From contig JAURWS010000021.1 of NCBI GenBank assembly GCA_030654835.1, forward strand, positions 1-64,000: a DNA stretch of 64,000 nucleotides. Reading direction: 5' to 3'. The DNA is from Gammaproteobacteria bacterium (GTDB lineage: Bacteria; Pseudomonadota; Gammaproteobacteria; Pseudomonadales; Pseudohongiellaceae). How positions within the stretch are numbered: the first letter of the stretch is position 1; each line of letters opens with the position of its first letter. Positions 8,546 through 17,800 of this stretch are shown in pieces. Made by a program: the position numbers and the translations under genes. Under the pieces are notes generated by a model. That model searched no databases. It was not told where the DNA came from and saw only the letters and a list, made by a program, of their open reading frames with translations.

Positions 8546-11290
8546 ATGAAAACACCGAAACCCTTCAAACGAACAGAACTTTTTCTGGCCATATGTATGA
8601 TCTCTGGTGGCTTCGCACCTGGCGCGCTGGCGCAATCAGCCGACGCTGGCGCAGAAGTCAGCGAGATTCTCATCACCGGCACCCGCCGCTCTGGTATGGC
8701 AGTTTCCGACAGCCCTGCCCCCGTGCAACTGATCAGTTCCGATATGCTGGAAGAGAGCGGTGCACCGGACCTGATGAACTCGATTGCAACCCAAGTGCCA
8801 TCCTACAATGCCAACCAGACTGGCAGTGACATGGCCAGCCAGACTCTCACTGCCAGCATGCGCGCCTTGTCTCCCAACCACGCACTCGTGCTGGTGAACG
8901 GCAAGCGTCGCCACATCACCTCCAACGTGGGTGCCAGCAGCGGATCGGCCTCGACTGACCTCTCCTTTATTCCTTCCTTGTCGATCGACCGCCTGGAGGT
9001 GCTCACGGACGGCGCAGCGGCACTGTATGGTTCTGATGCGATAGCAGGTGTGATCAACATCCTGCTGAAGGACGACTATGAAGGTGGCAGCATCAATACC
9101 AACGTCTCCGAGTACACAGATGGCGGTGGCTTCACATCCAACATCCAGGGCAACTTTGGAATTGGCAGCGAGCTGGCTTATCTGAACATGAGCATGGAGC
9201 TGGAAGAGCGCGAGACTGTGAGCCGTTCTGTTGTGTACGGGCCTGCAGTGTGCGTGGCCAATCCGGTGGAATGTCTGGACAGAATCAACAACGGAACTCC
9301 CAGTGGCTATACGGTGAGTAGCGCTTACAAGACCTATCTGCTGCGCGACAGCAAGATGGCTCAGCACCCAGACTATCCTGCCATGAACAATGTGGGCGAC
9401 CCGCCCGAGATCAGCCGCACCGCCATATTCTTCAACTCTGGCTATGAGTTGAACGAGAACCTCAGCTTGTACAGCTATGGCAGCTTCGGCACGAAGGACG
9501 CCGCCTCGCTTGAGACTTATCGTCGCCCCTCGCAGGACGGTGGGTTTGATGCCAATGGCGATGGCGACCGCAAAGACACCGTGAACGGTGTGGCAGAAGC
9601 CGGGATTAACAAGTACGAATACGGCTTCAGTCCGATGGAAGAATCTGAAGAAACTGACTACTCATTCACGACAGGATTGTCTGGTTATACCAAAGACTGG
9701 ACGTGGGATCTGGCCACTGTCTATGGTCGCAATGAGATGGATGTCTACACCACGAATTCCATGAACTTCACGTCATGGAATGAAACCGGCAAATCGCAGG
9801 AAGATTTCTACGACGGTTCCTACTGGGCTACACAGTGGACCACCAGTCTGGACGCCAGCAAGGAATATGACATCGGCCTGGCGGCGCCAATGACCTTTGC
9901 CACCGGCCTCGAATATCGCAAAGATCGTTATGGTATCGATCCGGGCGAGCCTGCTTCCTACTACGGTGCCGGTGCTTCCTCTTTCCCGGGCTACAACCCA
10001 GCGGTGAACACCGGGTCCTATGACCGCAACAACTATGCGACCTTCCTGAATTTCGTGCTGATTCCAACCAACTCCTGGCTGGTTGACGTGGCCGTGCGTT
10101 ACGAGGACTACAGCGATTTCGGCAATGAAACAGTGGGCAAGATCACTGCCCGCTACGACGTCATGGATGGCTTGGCCATCCGTGCGACGGCCAGCACAGG
10201 TTTCCGTGCGCCAACCCTGGGTGAAGGGTTCTACTCTGCGGTGAACGTCGGCCCGACCAGTGCCACGCCTCAACTGCAGCCTAACAGCACGGCGGCGGCA
10301 GCACTGGGTTTCGGCGGCGGCCTGCAGCCGGAGACCTCTGAGAACGTCAGCATCGGTCTGGTCATGCAGCCCATCTCCGGTCTGACGTCGACTATCGACG
10401 CCTATCAAATCACCATCTCTGACCGTATCCAGAGAGGTACCTTCAGCTACTCGACCAGCCAGTCCAACAACACCATCACAGGTCGCACCACGGGCAAGTT
10501 CAACAACATTCTGCCCGACCCTGCGGACACCAATGGTGACGGCAGTCCGGATGCCACCTACAACGAGGCGCTAGGCAGAGCGCTGGTGGACTTCGGTTAC
10601 ATCGGCGCTTGGAACGACCCGGCAGCAGCAGGCGGTTCTCTTGATGCAACGGCACGCGCCAGCATCTCGGTGGCCATCTTCAACAATGCGCTGGAGACCA
10701 AGACCAGTGGTGTGGACTGGGTGAACACCTACAACTCTCACTTTGACTGGGGAACCATCAACTGGACGATGGCGGCCAACTACAACAAGACGGAAGTCTT
10801 GAGTGCCAAGGCAGCTCCTGCAAGCCTGGGCGGTGCCACCATGTACAGTGCGCAGACGCTGTCGAATCTGGAGACCAACAACCCCGAGTTCCGCGTAAAT
10901 CTGGGAGCACGCATCCTGTTGGGTGACTTCACGCTGAGTCTGCGTCAATCGATCTATGGTCCTCAGTACTCCATCACCAGCACGTCCGGCCTGCCGACTG
11001 CAGCGGTCAACACGCTTGATCTAGTCAAGCTGGGTAACACCACGTACTACAAGAACGAGATCGAAACCATGCAGCAGACCAACGTCGAGTTGACTTACTC
11101 GCCGAATGACAGTCTGAAGCTGAGCGCCGGTGTCGACAACATCTTCAACGAGTACCCCAACAAGACTCCACAGGCGGTCTGGGATTACAACGACGAGCGT
11201 TATACCAACACCAGCCGTCAATACATCACCGGCAGCCCGGTGGGATACTTCGGCGCCCGTTGGTTCGGCAAACTGACCTATAACTTCTGA
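8546..11290 (+). CDS. TonB-dependent outer-membrane receptor
   Basis: This 914-aa protein has an N-terminal signal peptide ending near ALAQS (about 30), a plug domain (about 40-165; ITGTRRSG, LVNGKRR, YGSDAIAGVINILLK) and a large beta-barrel ending in a C-terminal phenylalanine (FGKLTYNF). It belongs to the receptor type with the sequence PSYNANQTG after the TonB-box region. The ligand cannot be read from sequence. It is followed after 15 bases by an exported aminotransferase-like gene, implying an uptake-and-processing unit for an amino-acid- or peptide-like compound. No Fur-like box was recognised upstream (8268-8545). Confidence 0.9.
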   Translation: MKTPKPFKRTELFLAICMISGGFAPGALAQSADAGAEVSEILITGTRRSGMAVSDSPAPVQLISSDMLEESGAPDLMNSIATQVPSYNANQTGSDMASQTLTASMRALSPNHALVLVNGKRRHITSNVGASSGSASTDLSFIPSLSIDRLEVLTDGAAALYGSDAIAGVINILLKDDYEGGSINTNVSEYTDGGGFTSNIQGNFGIGSELAYLNMSMELEERETVSRSVVYGPAVCVANPVECLDRINNGTPSGYTVSSAYKTYLLRDSKMAQHPDYPAMNNVGDPPEISRTAIFFNSGYELNENLSLYSYGSFGTKDAASLETYRRPSQDGGFDANGDGDRKDTVNGVAEAGINKYEYGFSPMEESEETDYSFTTGLSGYTKDWTWDLATVYGRNEMDVYTTNSMNFTSWNETGKSQEDFYDGSYWATQWTTSLDASKEYDIGLAAPMTFATGLEYRKDRYGIDPGEPASYYGAGASSFPGYNPAVNTGSYDRNNYATFLNFVLIPTNSWLVDVAVRYEDYSDFGNETVGKITARYDVMDGLAIRATASTGFRAPTLGEGFYSAVNVGPTSATPQLQPNSTAAAALGFGGGLQPETSENVSIGLVMQPISGLTSTIDAYQITISDRIQRGTFSYSTSQSNNTITGRTTGKFNNILPDPADTNGDGSPDATYNEALGRALVDFGYIGAWNDPAAAGGSLDATARASISVAIFNNALETKTSGVDWVNTYNSHFDWGTINWTMAANYNKTEVLSAKAAPASLGGATMYSAQTLSNLETNNPEFRVNLGARILLGDFTLSLRQSIYGPQYSITSTSGLPTAAVNTLDLVKLGNTTYYKNEIETMQQTNVELTYSPNDSLKLSAGVDNIFNEYPNKTPQAVWDYNDERYTNTSRQYITGSPVGYFGARWFGKLTYNF

Positions 11291-11305
11291 GACGGGACAC
11301 TAATC

Positions 11306-12436
11306 ATGAAATCAGTATTGAGCCGTCGCAGTCTGCTTTGGGGAGGTGCCTCACTTGCAGGCGCCTCCCTGCTCCAAAGCGTCTCAGGATCGTCTGTCCG
11401 CTTCATGAACTCGGCGTTCGCAGACATTGCGGCACCAACCACGCCGATCCGCATGTCGTCCAATGAGAACCCCTATGGCCCGTCGAAGCTGGCCATAGAA
11501 GCAATGCAAGGCGCTTTCAGCGAGGCGAATCTGTATGGCGGAATCACCGATCAGATTCTTGAGCTGCAGGCGAGTATCGAAGGAGTGTCGCCCGAAAATG
11601 TGACGCTCAGCGCGGGGTCAGGCGAATTGCTGCAGGCGGCAGGGGTGCTTGCGGCGTGGGGCGAGCCGGGGTCCATCGTGGCCCCTTACCCCACCTATGG
11701 ACAACTGTTGCGGACGGCGGAAAGCCTGGGGACCGAGATCATCAATGTGCCTGTGGATGAGTCGATGCACATCGACCTCAACGCGATGTATGCGGCTATC
11801 CGCCCGGATACCAAGATGGTGTATCTGTGCAACCCCAACAACCCGATCCCGTCGATCATCGAGAAGAAGGCTCTGGAAGATTTCATCCGCACAGTGGCGA
11901 AAGATCGTCTGGTGTTCATTGACGAAGCCTACTACGAGTATGTCGACAATCCCGAGTTCAGCAGCATGATGCCGCTGATCGCAGAAGGGGTGAACAACCT
12001 CATCGTCGCGCGCACGGCCTCAAAGATTCACGGTTTTGCAGGGCTGCGCGTCGGCTTCGGTTTTGCGCATCCGGAACTCATCGGCAAGCTCAATCAGATG
12101 AAGACGGGCAGCGTGAGTATCCTGGCGCAGTACGCCGCCTTTGTCAGCTACAAGGACAAGGAGTTCCAGAACTACTCGCGCGCGATGAACAAACAGGGAC
12201 TGGCAATTGTGGAGGGCATGTGTGACGAGCTTGGACTGCGTTACGTGAAATCCAATGCCAACTTCACGTTCATCGAAACTGGTATCGATTCGAATGTTTT
12301 CCGCGCGGCCATGAGGGAGCACAACATCATGGTGGGCCGCACCTTCGAGCCCTTCACCACCTGGGCGCGAGTCAGCATGGCCAAGCCGGAAGAGATGATG
12401 TACTTCGTGCAGACTTACAAGAAACTCTATACCTGA
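11306..12436 (+). CDS. Tat-exported PLP aminotransferase, histidinol-phosphate-aminotransferase-like
   Basis: This is a fold-type I aminotransferase with SNENPYGPS, YLCNPNNP, FIDEAYYEY and the PLP lysine in ARTASKIHGFAGLRVG (about residue 240). The N-terminus has a twin-arginine signal (SRRSLLWGGASLAGASLL), so the folded holoenzyme is probably exported to the periplasm, unlike cytosolic HisC. It is co-directional with the TonB receptor 15 bases upstream, probably one operon. It is not part of a his operon, so histidine biosynthesis is unlikely. The substrate is probably the compound imported by the receptor. Confidence 0.85.
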   Translation: MKSVLSRRSLLWGGASLAGASLLQSVSGSSVRFMNSAFADIAAPTTPIRMSSNENPYGPSKLAIEAMQGAFSEANLYGGITDQILELQASIEGVSPENVTLSAGSGELLQAAGVLAAWGEPGSIVAPYPTYGQLLRTAESLGTEIINVPVDESMHIDLNAMYAAIRPDTKMVYLCNPNNPIPSIIEKKALEDFIRTVAKDRLVFIDEAYYEYVDNPEFSSMMPLIAEGVNNLIVARTASKIHGFAGLRVGFGFAHPELIGKLNQMKTGSVSILAQYAAFVSYKDKEFQNYSRAMNKQGLAIVEGMCDELGLRYVKSNANFTFIETGIDSNVFRAAMREHNIMVGRTFEPFTTWARVSMAKPEEMMYFVQTYKKLYT

Positions 12437-12441
12437 CCGTT

Positions 12442-12493
12442 GACATGAAGAGGTGACATGAAGGGGTAACATGAAGGGGTAACATGAAGGAGC
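12442..12493 (+). repeat. Four tandem 13-bp repeats
   Basis: The unit (G/A)ACATGAAG(A/G)GGT occurs four times head to tail directly after the aminotransferase stop, the last copy ending AGC. The period is 13, not a multiple of three, and it is outside the coding sequence. The last copy runs into a strong hairpin. Confidence 0.85.
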
Positions 12494-12524
12494 GCCAGGA
12501 GGTCCACGCGGACCGACTGGCGCT
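12491..12524 (+). terminator. Stem-loop with symmetric GA/GA internal loop
   Basis: AGCGCCAG pairs with CTGGCGCT, and inside it GGTCC pairs with GGACC around the loop ACGC. The two stems are separated by GA opposite GA. There is no T tract after it, so a classical intrinsic terminator is not supported. It may mark the 3' end of the receptor/aminotransferase transcript or be a structured RNA element. Confidence 0.45.
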
Positions 12525-12631
12525 TCCGCCTCGACTCGCCCTCCACACCCCTTCCACATGCTCCAGAAGAATGCATTTCCCTTCATCTTGCGTTACCTTG
12601 TTGCTGACTCTCACTAGCACAGGTAAGCACC

Positions 12632-13540
12632 ATGAAAACAAGAATAAACATAACGGTTCTGGCTCTTGTCCTCCTTGCCGCGAGCAGTCCGCTGCCCGCA
12701 CTCGCACAAACGAAGATTCCTTACGGTCCCGATCCCCTGCAATACGGCGAACTCTCTCTGCCCGAAGGCGACGGGCCGTTTCCTGTCGTCACCTTCCTGC
12801 ACGCAGGCTGCTGGCGCTCCACCGAAGGCATGATCAACAGCTATCGGGCGATGGCAAAGGTGATGACCGAGCACGGCATTGCCGCCTGGAATCTGCAGTA
12901 TCGTGGCGCGACCAGCCCAGGCGGTGGCTGGCCTGGCACGTGGTTGGACATCGCCAATGGCTTCGATGCGTTGGCCGGTCTGGCTGGGCAGTACCCCCTC
13001 GATCTGCAACAGGCCATCGTGGTGGGCCACTCTTCCGGCGGCCACTTCGGCGCCTGGCTGGCGACGCGCCCGCAGTTGCCCAAAGACAGCGAGATCTATG
13101 TCGAGCCAGCGCTGAACCCGACGGCTCTCGTGATGGCCGATGCCTATATCAATCCCATGGTCATCGATACCATCGGCGTGAGCGGCGAGATCTACTGTGG
13201 CGAGCCCCTGCTGGAGAAGCTGACCGGTGCGCCGGTGGACGAGAAGGGCGCAAATTTCCGTGCGATCTCCCCGCTGGAGTGGCTGCCGTGGGGCATCCCG
13301 CAGGAATACGTGGTCAGCTCCTACCGCTACCCGCTGTCCATGCCCAGAGAACTAGCCCAGGGCAAGACGGCGCTGCAGACGCTGCCAGATTATCCAGCCT
13401 TGGCGATCATCGCCGGTGACGAAGTGAATGTGCGCATCATCGCCAACGAGGAGCATGGCGACTTCGTGAAGGACGGCGCGCGCGGTTATCTGGCGACGAT
13501 CTCGGCCGTGCTGCGCCTGCTGGGCAAGGCGAGCGAGTAG
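12632..13540 (+). CDS. Secreted alpha/beta-hydrolase
   Basis: This 302-aa protein has a signal peptide (ending near ALAQT, residue 27). The hydrolase core has FLHAGCW as oxyanion region (HGG-like variant), the nucleophile elbow GHSSGG (about 136) and a late Asp/His (AGDEVN, NEEHGDF), consistent with a Ser-Asp-His triad. It resembles BD-FAE/prolyl-oligopeptidase-like esterases. The longer overlapping ORF at 12484 in another frame is a shadow. It follows the TonB/aminotransferase pair but is separated by repeats and a hairpin. The substrate is unknown. Confidence 0.82.
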   Translation: MKTRINITVLALVLLAASSPLPALAQTKIPYGPDPLQYGELSLPEGDGPFPVVTFLHAGCWRSTEGMINSYRAMAKVMTEHGIAAWNLQYRGATSPGGGWPGTWLDIANGFDALAGLAGQYPLDLQQAIVVGHSSGGHFGAWLATRPQLPKDSEIYVEPALNPTALVMADAYINPMVIDTIGVSGEIYCGEPLLEKLTGAPVDEKGANFRAISPLEWLPWGIPQEYVVSSYRYPLSMPRELAQGKTALQTLPDYPALAIIAGDEVNVRIIANEEHGDFVKDGARGYLATISAVLRLLGKASE

Positions 13541-13546
13541 AGCCTG

Positions 13547-13567
13547 GCGCCTGCTTATTGCAGGCGC
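13547..13567 (+). terminator. GC-rich hairpin after hydrolase gene
   Basis: GCGCCTGC and GCAGGCGC form a perfect 8-bp stem around TTATT, seven bases past the hydrolase stop. The following run is C-rich rather than T-rich, so terminator strength is uncertain. Confidence 0.5.
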
Positions 13568-13694
13568 ATTCCCCCCCCTAAATCTCCCTTAGGTGTAGTT
13601 CCGCACATACCCGCAACATCAGATATGCAACTATTCTCCGCTGCGCAGGCTTCGGCACAGCCCGTCGACGCCCAGGAAAACTACAGGAGTTGCC

Positions 13695-14774
13695 ATGTCA
13701 GCCACCATGAAAGCAGCAGTATTCATCGCCCCAGGCCGCATCGTACTGGAAGACAAACCAATACCTGATGTTGGGCCGCTGGATGCGCTGATCCGCATCA
13801 CGACTACCACCATTTGTGGCACCGATGTGCACATCCTGAAGGGAGAATACCCGGTGCAGCCGGGCCTGATCATCGGTCATGAGCCGGTTGGGATCATCGA
13901 GAAACTCGGTTCAGCCGTACGCGGCTACCAGGAAGGCCAGCGTGTGATTGCCGGCGCCATCACCCCTTCCGGCACCTCCAATGCGTCGCTTTGTGGTTTT
14001 CATTCCCAGTGTGGCGGCCACGCCAGCAAGCATGGTTTCAAGGCACTCGGCGGCTGGCGCTTTGGCAATACCATCGACGGCTCTCAGGCGGAATACTTGC
14101 TGGTGCCGGATGCCATGGCCAATCTGACCGTGATTCCCGATGGACTGACCGACGAACAGGTGTTGATGTGCCCCGACATCATGTCGACCGGTTTCGGCGG
14201 AGCCGAATCCGCTGGCATCCACATAGGCGACACCGTCGCGATTTTCGCTCAGGGTCCGATCGGGCTATGTGCAACCGCAGGGGCGAGGTTGATGGGCGCC
14301 TCTACCATCATTGCAGTGGAGACCATTGCCGAACGCGGCGCAGTGGCGCGCCTCATGGGTGCTGATCATGTGGTCGATTTCCGCAAGGTCGATCCCGTTG
14401 ACGAAATCATGCGCATCACAGATGGCCGTGGTGTCGATGTCGCAATCGAGGCGCTGGGCACGCAGCAGACGTTTTCTGCGGCGCTGCGCGTGCTGCGTCC
14501 GGGAGGAACGCTGTCGTCACTGGGTGTTTATTCCACAGACTTGACCATTCCACTGGGGGCTTTTGCCTCCGGTCTAGGTGACCACAAGATCATCACCAGT
14601 CTTTGTCCGGGCGGGAAGGAGCGCATGCGGCGTCTGATGGATGTGGTGGCGGCGGGACGTATCGATACCCGGCCACTGGTCACGCATCGCTTCAAACTCG
14701 AGAACATCGAACAGGCGTATGAGCTGTTCTCACATCAGCGGGACGGCGTGCTCAAGGTCGCCATCACACCCTGA
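13695..14774 (+). CDS. Zinc-dependent alcohol dehydrogenase
   Basis: This is a medium-chain dehydrogenase/reductase of 359 aa. The catalytic zinc ligands are in ICGTD (about 41) and GHEPVG (about 64), with a later CPDIMSTG segment. The structural-zinc lobe of typical ADHs is replaced by CGFHSQCGGHA. The Rossmann motif is near FAQGPIGLCA. The pattern matches tetrameric NADP-type secondary ADHs such as those of Clostridium/Thermoanaerobacter. An AGGAG lies upstream of the ATG. It could oxidise or reduce secondary alcohols or ketones. The Baeyer-Villiger-type enzyme lies 8.6 kb away, too far to claim a pathway. Confidence 0.85.
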   Translation: MSATMKAAVFIAPGRIVLEDKPIPDVGPLDALIRITTTTICGTDVHILKGEYPVQPGLIIGHEPVGIIEKLGSAVRGYQEGQRVIAGAITPSGTSNASLCGFHSQCGGHASKHGFKALGGWRFGNTIDGSQAEYLLVPDAMANLTVIPDGLTDEQVLMCPDIMSTGFGGAESAGIHIGDTVAIFAQGPIGLCATAGARLMGASTIIAVETIAERGAVARLMGADHVVDFRKVDPVDEIMRITDGRGVDVAIEALGTQQTFSAALRVLRPGGTLSSLGVYSTDLTIPLGAFASGLGDHKIITSLCPGGKERMRRLMDVVAAGRIDTRPLVTHRFKLENIEQAYELFSHQRDGVLKVAITP

Positions 14775-14832
14775 ACGGGCGCGACGGCAGTGGCAGCGCT
14801 AACCATTCAGAGTTCGAGCGAGGGAGCATGTT

Positions 14833-17800
14833 ATAGACTTCAAAGAGTTTGGATTTCCGGCGCACACACGCAATGCGCTGCATCACGACCTGGATACCGA
14901 GTTGCACGCGGAGCTGTTCAGTATCGAGCAACTGAAGCGTCACGCGGTAACGCTGGCGGGTCGGCACAGGATCAATCCGCGTCCGGGTCCGGACCGGTTG
15001 CTGCCACGGCTGGCAGACAATGCGCGTGTTCTGCTGGCGGCGTATGACGTCATCACCGCCGCCTCCACCCAGGGGCAACGGATCGTGCCGGCAGAGGCCT
15101 GGTTGCTCGACAATTTCTACCTGATCGAGCAACAGATCGGTATGGCACGCCGGCACCTCCCGCGCGGGTACAGTCGGCAGTTGCCACGCTTGGCCGATGG
15201 CCCCCTTGCCGGATTCCCCCGCATCTACGACTTGGCGCTGGAGCTGATCTCTCACATGGACGGCCGCGTCGCCGGCGACAATACCACGCAGTTCCTCGCC
15301 GCCTACCAGGCCGTCGAGCCCTTGAGGCTGGGCGAACTGTGGGCTTTTCCGATCATGCTGCAACTGGCACTGCTGGAAAATCTGCGCCGCGTCACAGTGC
15401 GTATCGTTCAGCGGCGCGAGGAACGCGATGCGGCCATCTTCTGGGCAGACCGTATACTCGCGGTGGCCGAAACCGAGCCGAAACGGCTGATCCATGTGCT
15501 GGCCGAGTTTGCCAATGCCGACTTGCCGCTGACCGCGCCCTTTGTGGAGGAGTTCTACGACCGGTTCCAGGCACAGGGGCCGTTCATGACTTTCGTGCAA
15601 TCCTGGGTCGAGCAGAAGCTGCTCGAACAAGGAGTGATCGCAACTGAGTTGTCGGAAGCGGCCGGCCAGATATCCATCGCCAACAGCATTGGCAGCCTGC
15701 GCTTCATCGGCGCCATGGACTGGAAGCAATTCGTCGAATCGCTCAGTGTCGTCGAACAGACCTTGCGCGAAGACCCGATGGCAAGTTACGCCAGCCAGGA
15801 TTTCAACACCCGCGACCACTACAGGCACGTCATCGAAGACGTCGCGCGCGGCAGCACATGTGGCGAACAGACGGTGGCACGCGAGGCCATTGTACTGGCG
15901 CAGGCGGCTGCCACGCAGCGAGGAAAACAGGACCGCACCGCGCATGTCGGCTATTACCTGATCGATCACGGGCGGCATGATCTGGAACGTGCAGTGGGTT
16001 GTCGGCTGGCGTGGAAGGTCCGCGCCATTCGCGCGATCCGGCAGGTCTGCCTGCCGCTCTACCTCGGCGCCATTCTGCTGCTGACCGTGTTGGCGACAGC
16101 GGTTTCACTTTTCTCTTTTGACAGGCTCGATCCGGATGACTGGCGCATCGGGTTTTTAGTGTTTCCGCTCATCATCGCTGCCTCGGCTCTGGCCGTCTCG
16201 CTAGTGAACCTGCTAGTCACGCTCGCCCTGCCGCCACGCGCGTTGCCACGGCTGGATTTTTCCCATGGAATTCCGGACAGTCACCGCACCATGGTGGTCG
16301 TTCCCACCCTGCTGGCAAGCCCGCAGAACGTCGATGACCTGCTCGAAGCCATGGAGATCCGCTATCTCGGCAATCGCGACCCCAATCTCTTCTTTGCCCT
16401 GCTGACCGATTTCCATGACGCACCCGAGCAAACGCTGCCGGGCGATGCGGCGTTGCTCGCCTACGCGCGTGCTGCCGTCGAGGCGCTCAATGCGACGTAC
16501 CGCGAGGATCGTCCCTGCATCTTCTATCTGTTTCACCGGCCGCGGCTGTGGAATCCCTTCGAGCGGGTGTGGATGGGATATGAGCGCAAGCGCGGCAAAC
16601 TCGAGCAGTTCAACGCCCGGCTCAGGGGCGGGGCGCAGGCGGCCTTCTCGGACATCTTCGGCGACCCGTCCCTTCTCCCCTCGATTCAATACGTCATCAC
16701 CCTCGACACGGACACCCAGCTGCTGCGCGACGCAGCCCGCACCCTGGTGGGCAACCTCGCGCATCCTCTCAACCGGCCGATCTACGATGCCGCCAAGGGG
16801 CGCGTCGTCGAAGGCTACGCGATCCTGCAGCCGCGCGCCTCGATCAGCCTGACCAGTGCGGGGCAGTCGCACTTTACCCAATTGTTCGCCGGTGACCCGG
16901 GGCTCGACCCCTATACGCGCGAGGTATCGGATGTCTACCAGGACGTGTTCGGGGAAGGCTCCTTCATCGGCAAGGGCATCTACGATGTGGACGCGTTTCG
17001 TCAGGCCGTCGACGGGCGCTTTCCGGAAAACCTGATTCTCAGTCACGACTTGCTGGAAAGCGGGTATGCGCGTTCAGCTCTGGTGACCGACGTCGACCTG
17101 ATTGAAGAATACCCGGCCAGCTACGCCAGCGAAGCGAGCAGGCGCCACCGCTGGATACGCGGCGACTGGCAGCTGGCTGGCTGGCTGCTGCCGCGCGTGC
17201 CGGGTCCCGGTTTGAACGGCGCGAAGCCAACGCGGCAGGTGAACCCGCTGTCGGCCTTGTCGCTGTGGAAGCTTTTCGACAACCTGCGGCGCAGCCTGGT
17301 GCCGCCAGCGCTGTTTGCCTTGCTGGCAGGCGGCTGGCTGCTGGGCCCGGGGTCCGTATGGTTATGGTCCCTGCTGGTCGTAACGGTGGTGTTTCTGCCC
17401 ACCCTGGTGTCCACCGTGGTCGAACTCATCCGCAAGCCTGAGGAGCGTGATTGGCTGGTGCACCTGAGCCTGACCGGCAAATCCGCAGGCCGCCCGCTTG
17501 CACGCATCCTGCTGACTCTGATTTTCTTGCCCTATGACGCGCTTATCGCTCTCGGGGCGATCCTGTGTTCGGGGGTGCGCATGCTGTTCACGCGGCGCGG
17601 CCTGCTGCTGTGGCAACTGACCACCTACGCACGCCGCAACGCGCGCTGTACGCTGACCGATTTCGCGATGGAAATGTGGATCGGACCTGTTCTGGCGGTG
17701 ACGCTGGGGATTGCACTGGGCGCCACCCAGCCGCCGACAGCATGGATTTTTTCCGCACCGGTCCTGTTGTTGTGGCTGCTGTCGCCGGTCATCGGCTGGT

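Noticed and set aside
12484-13419. 311-aa plus-strand ORF overlapping the hydrolase
   Set aside because: Starts in the 13-bp repeat and is Arg-rich out-of-frame translation; the hydrolase frame has signal peptide and GHSSGG.
14764-15978. 404-aa minus-strand ORF at the start of ndvB
   Set aside because: Shadow frame; overlaps NdvB coding sequence and has no motifs.
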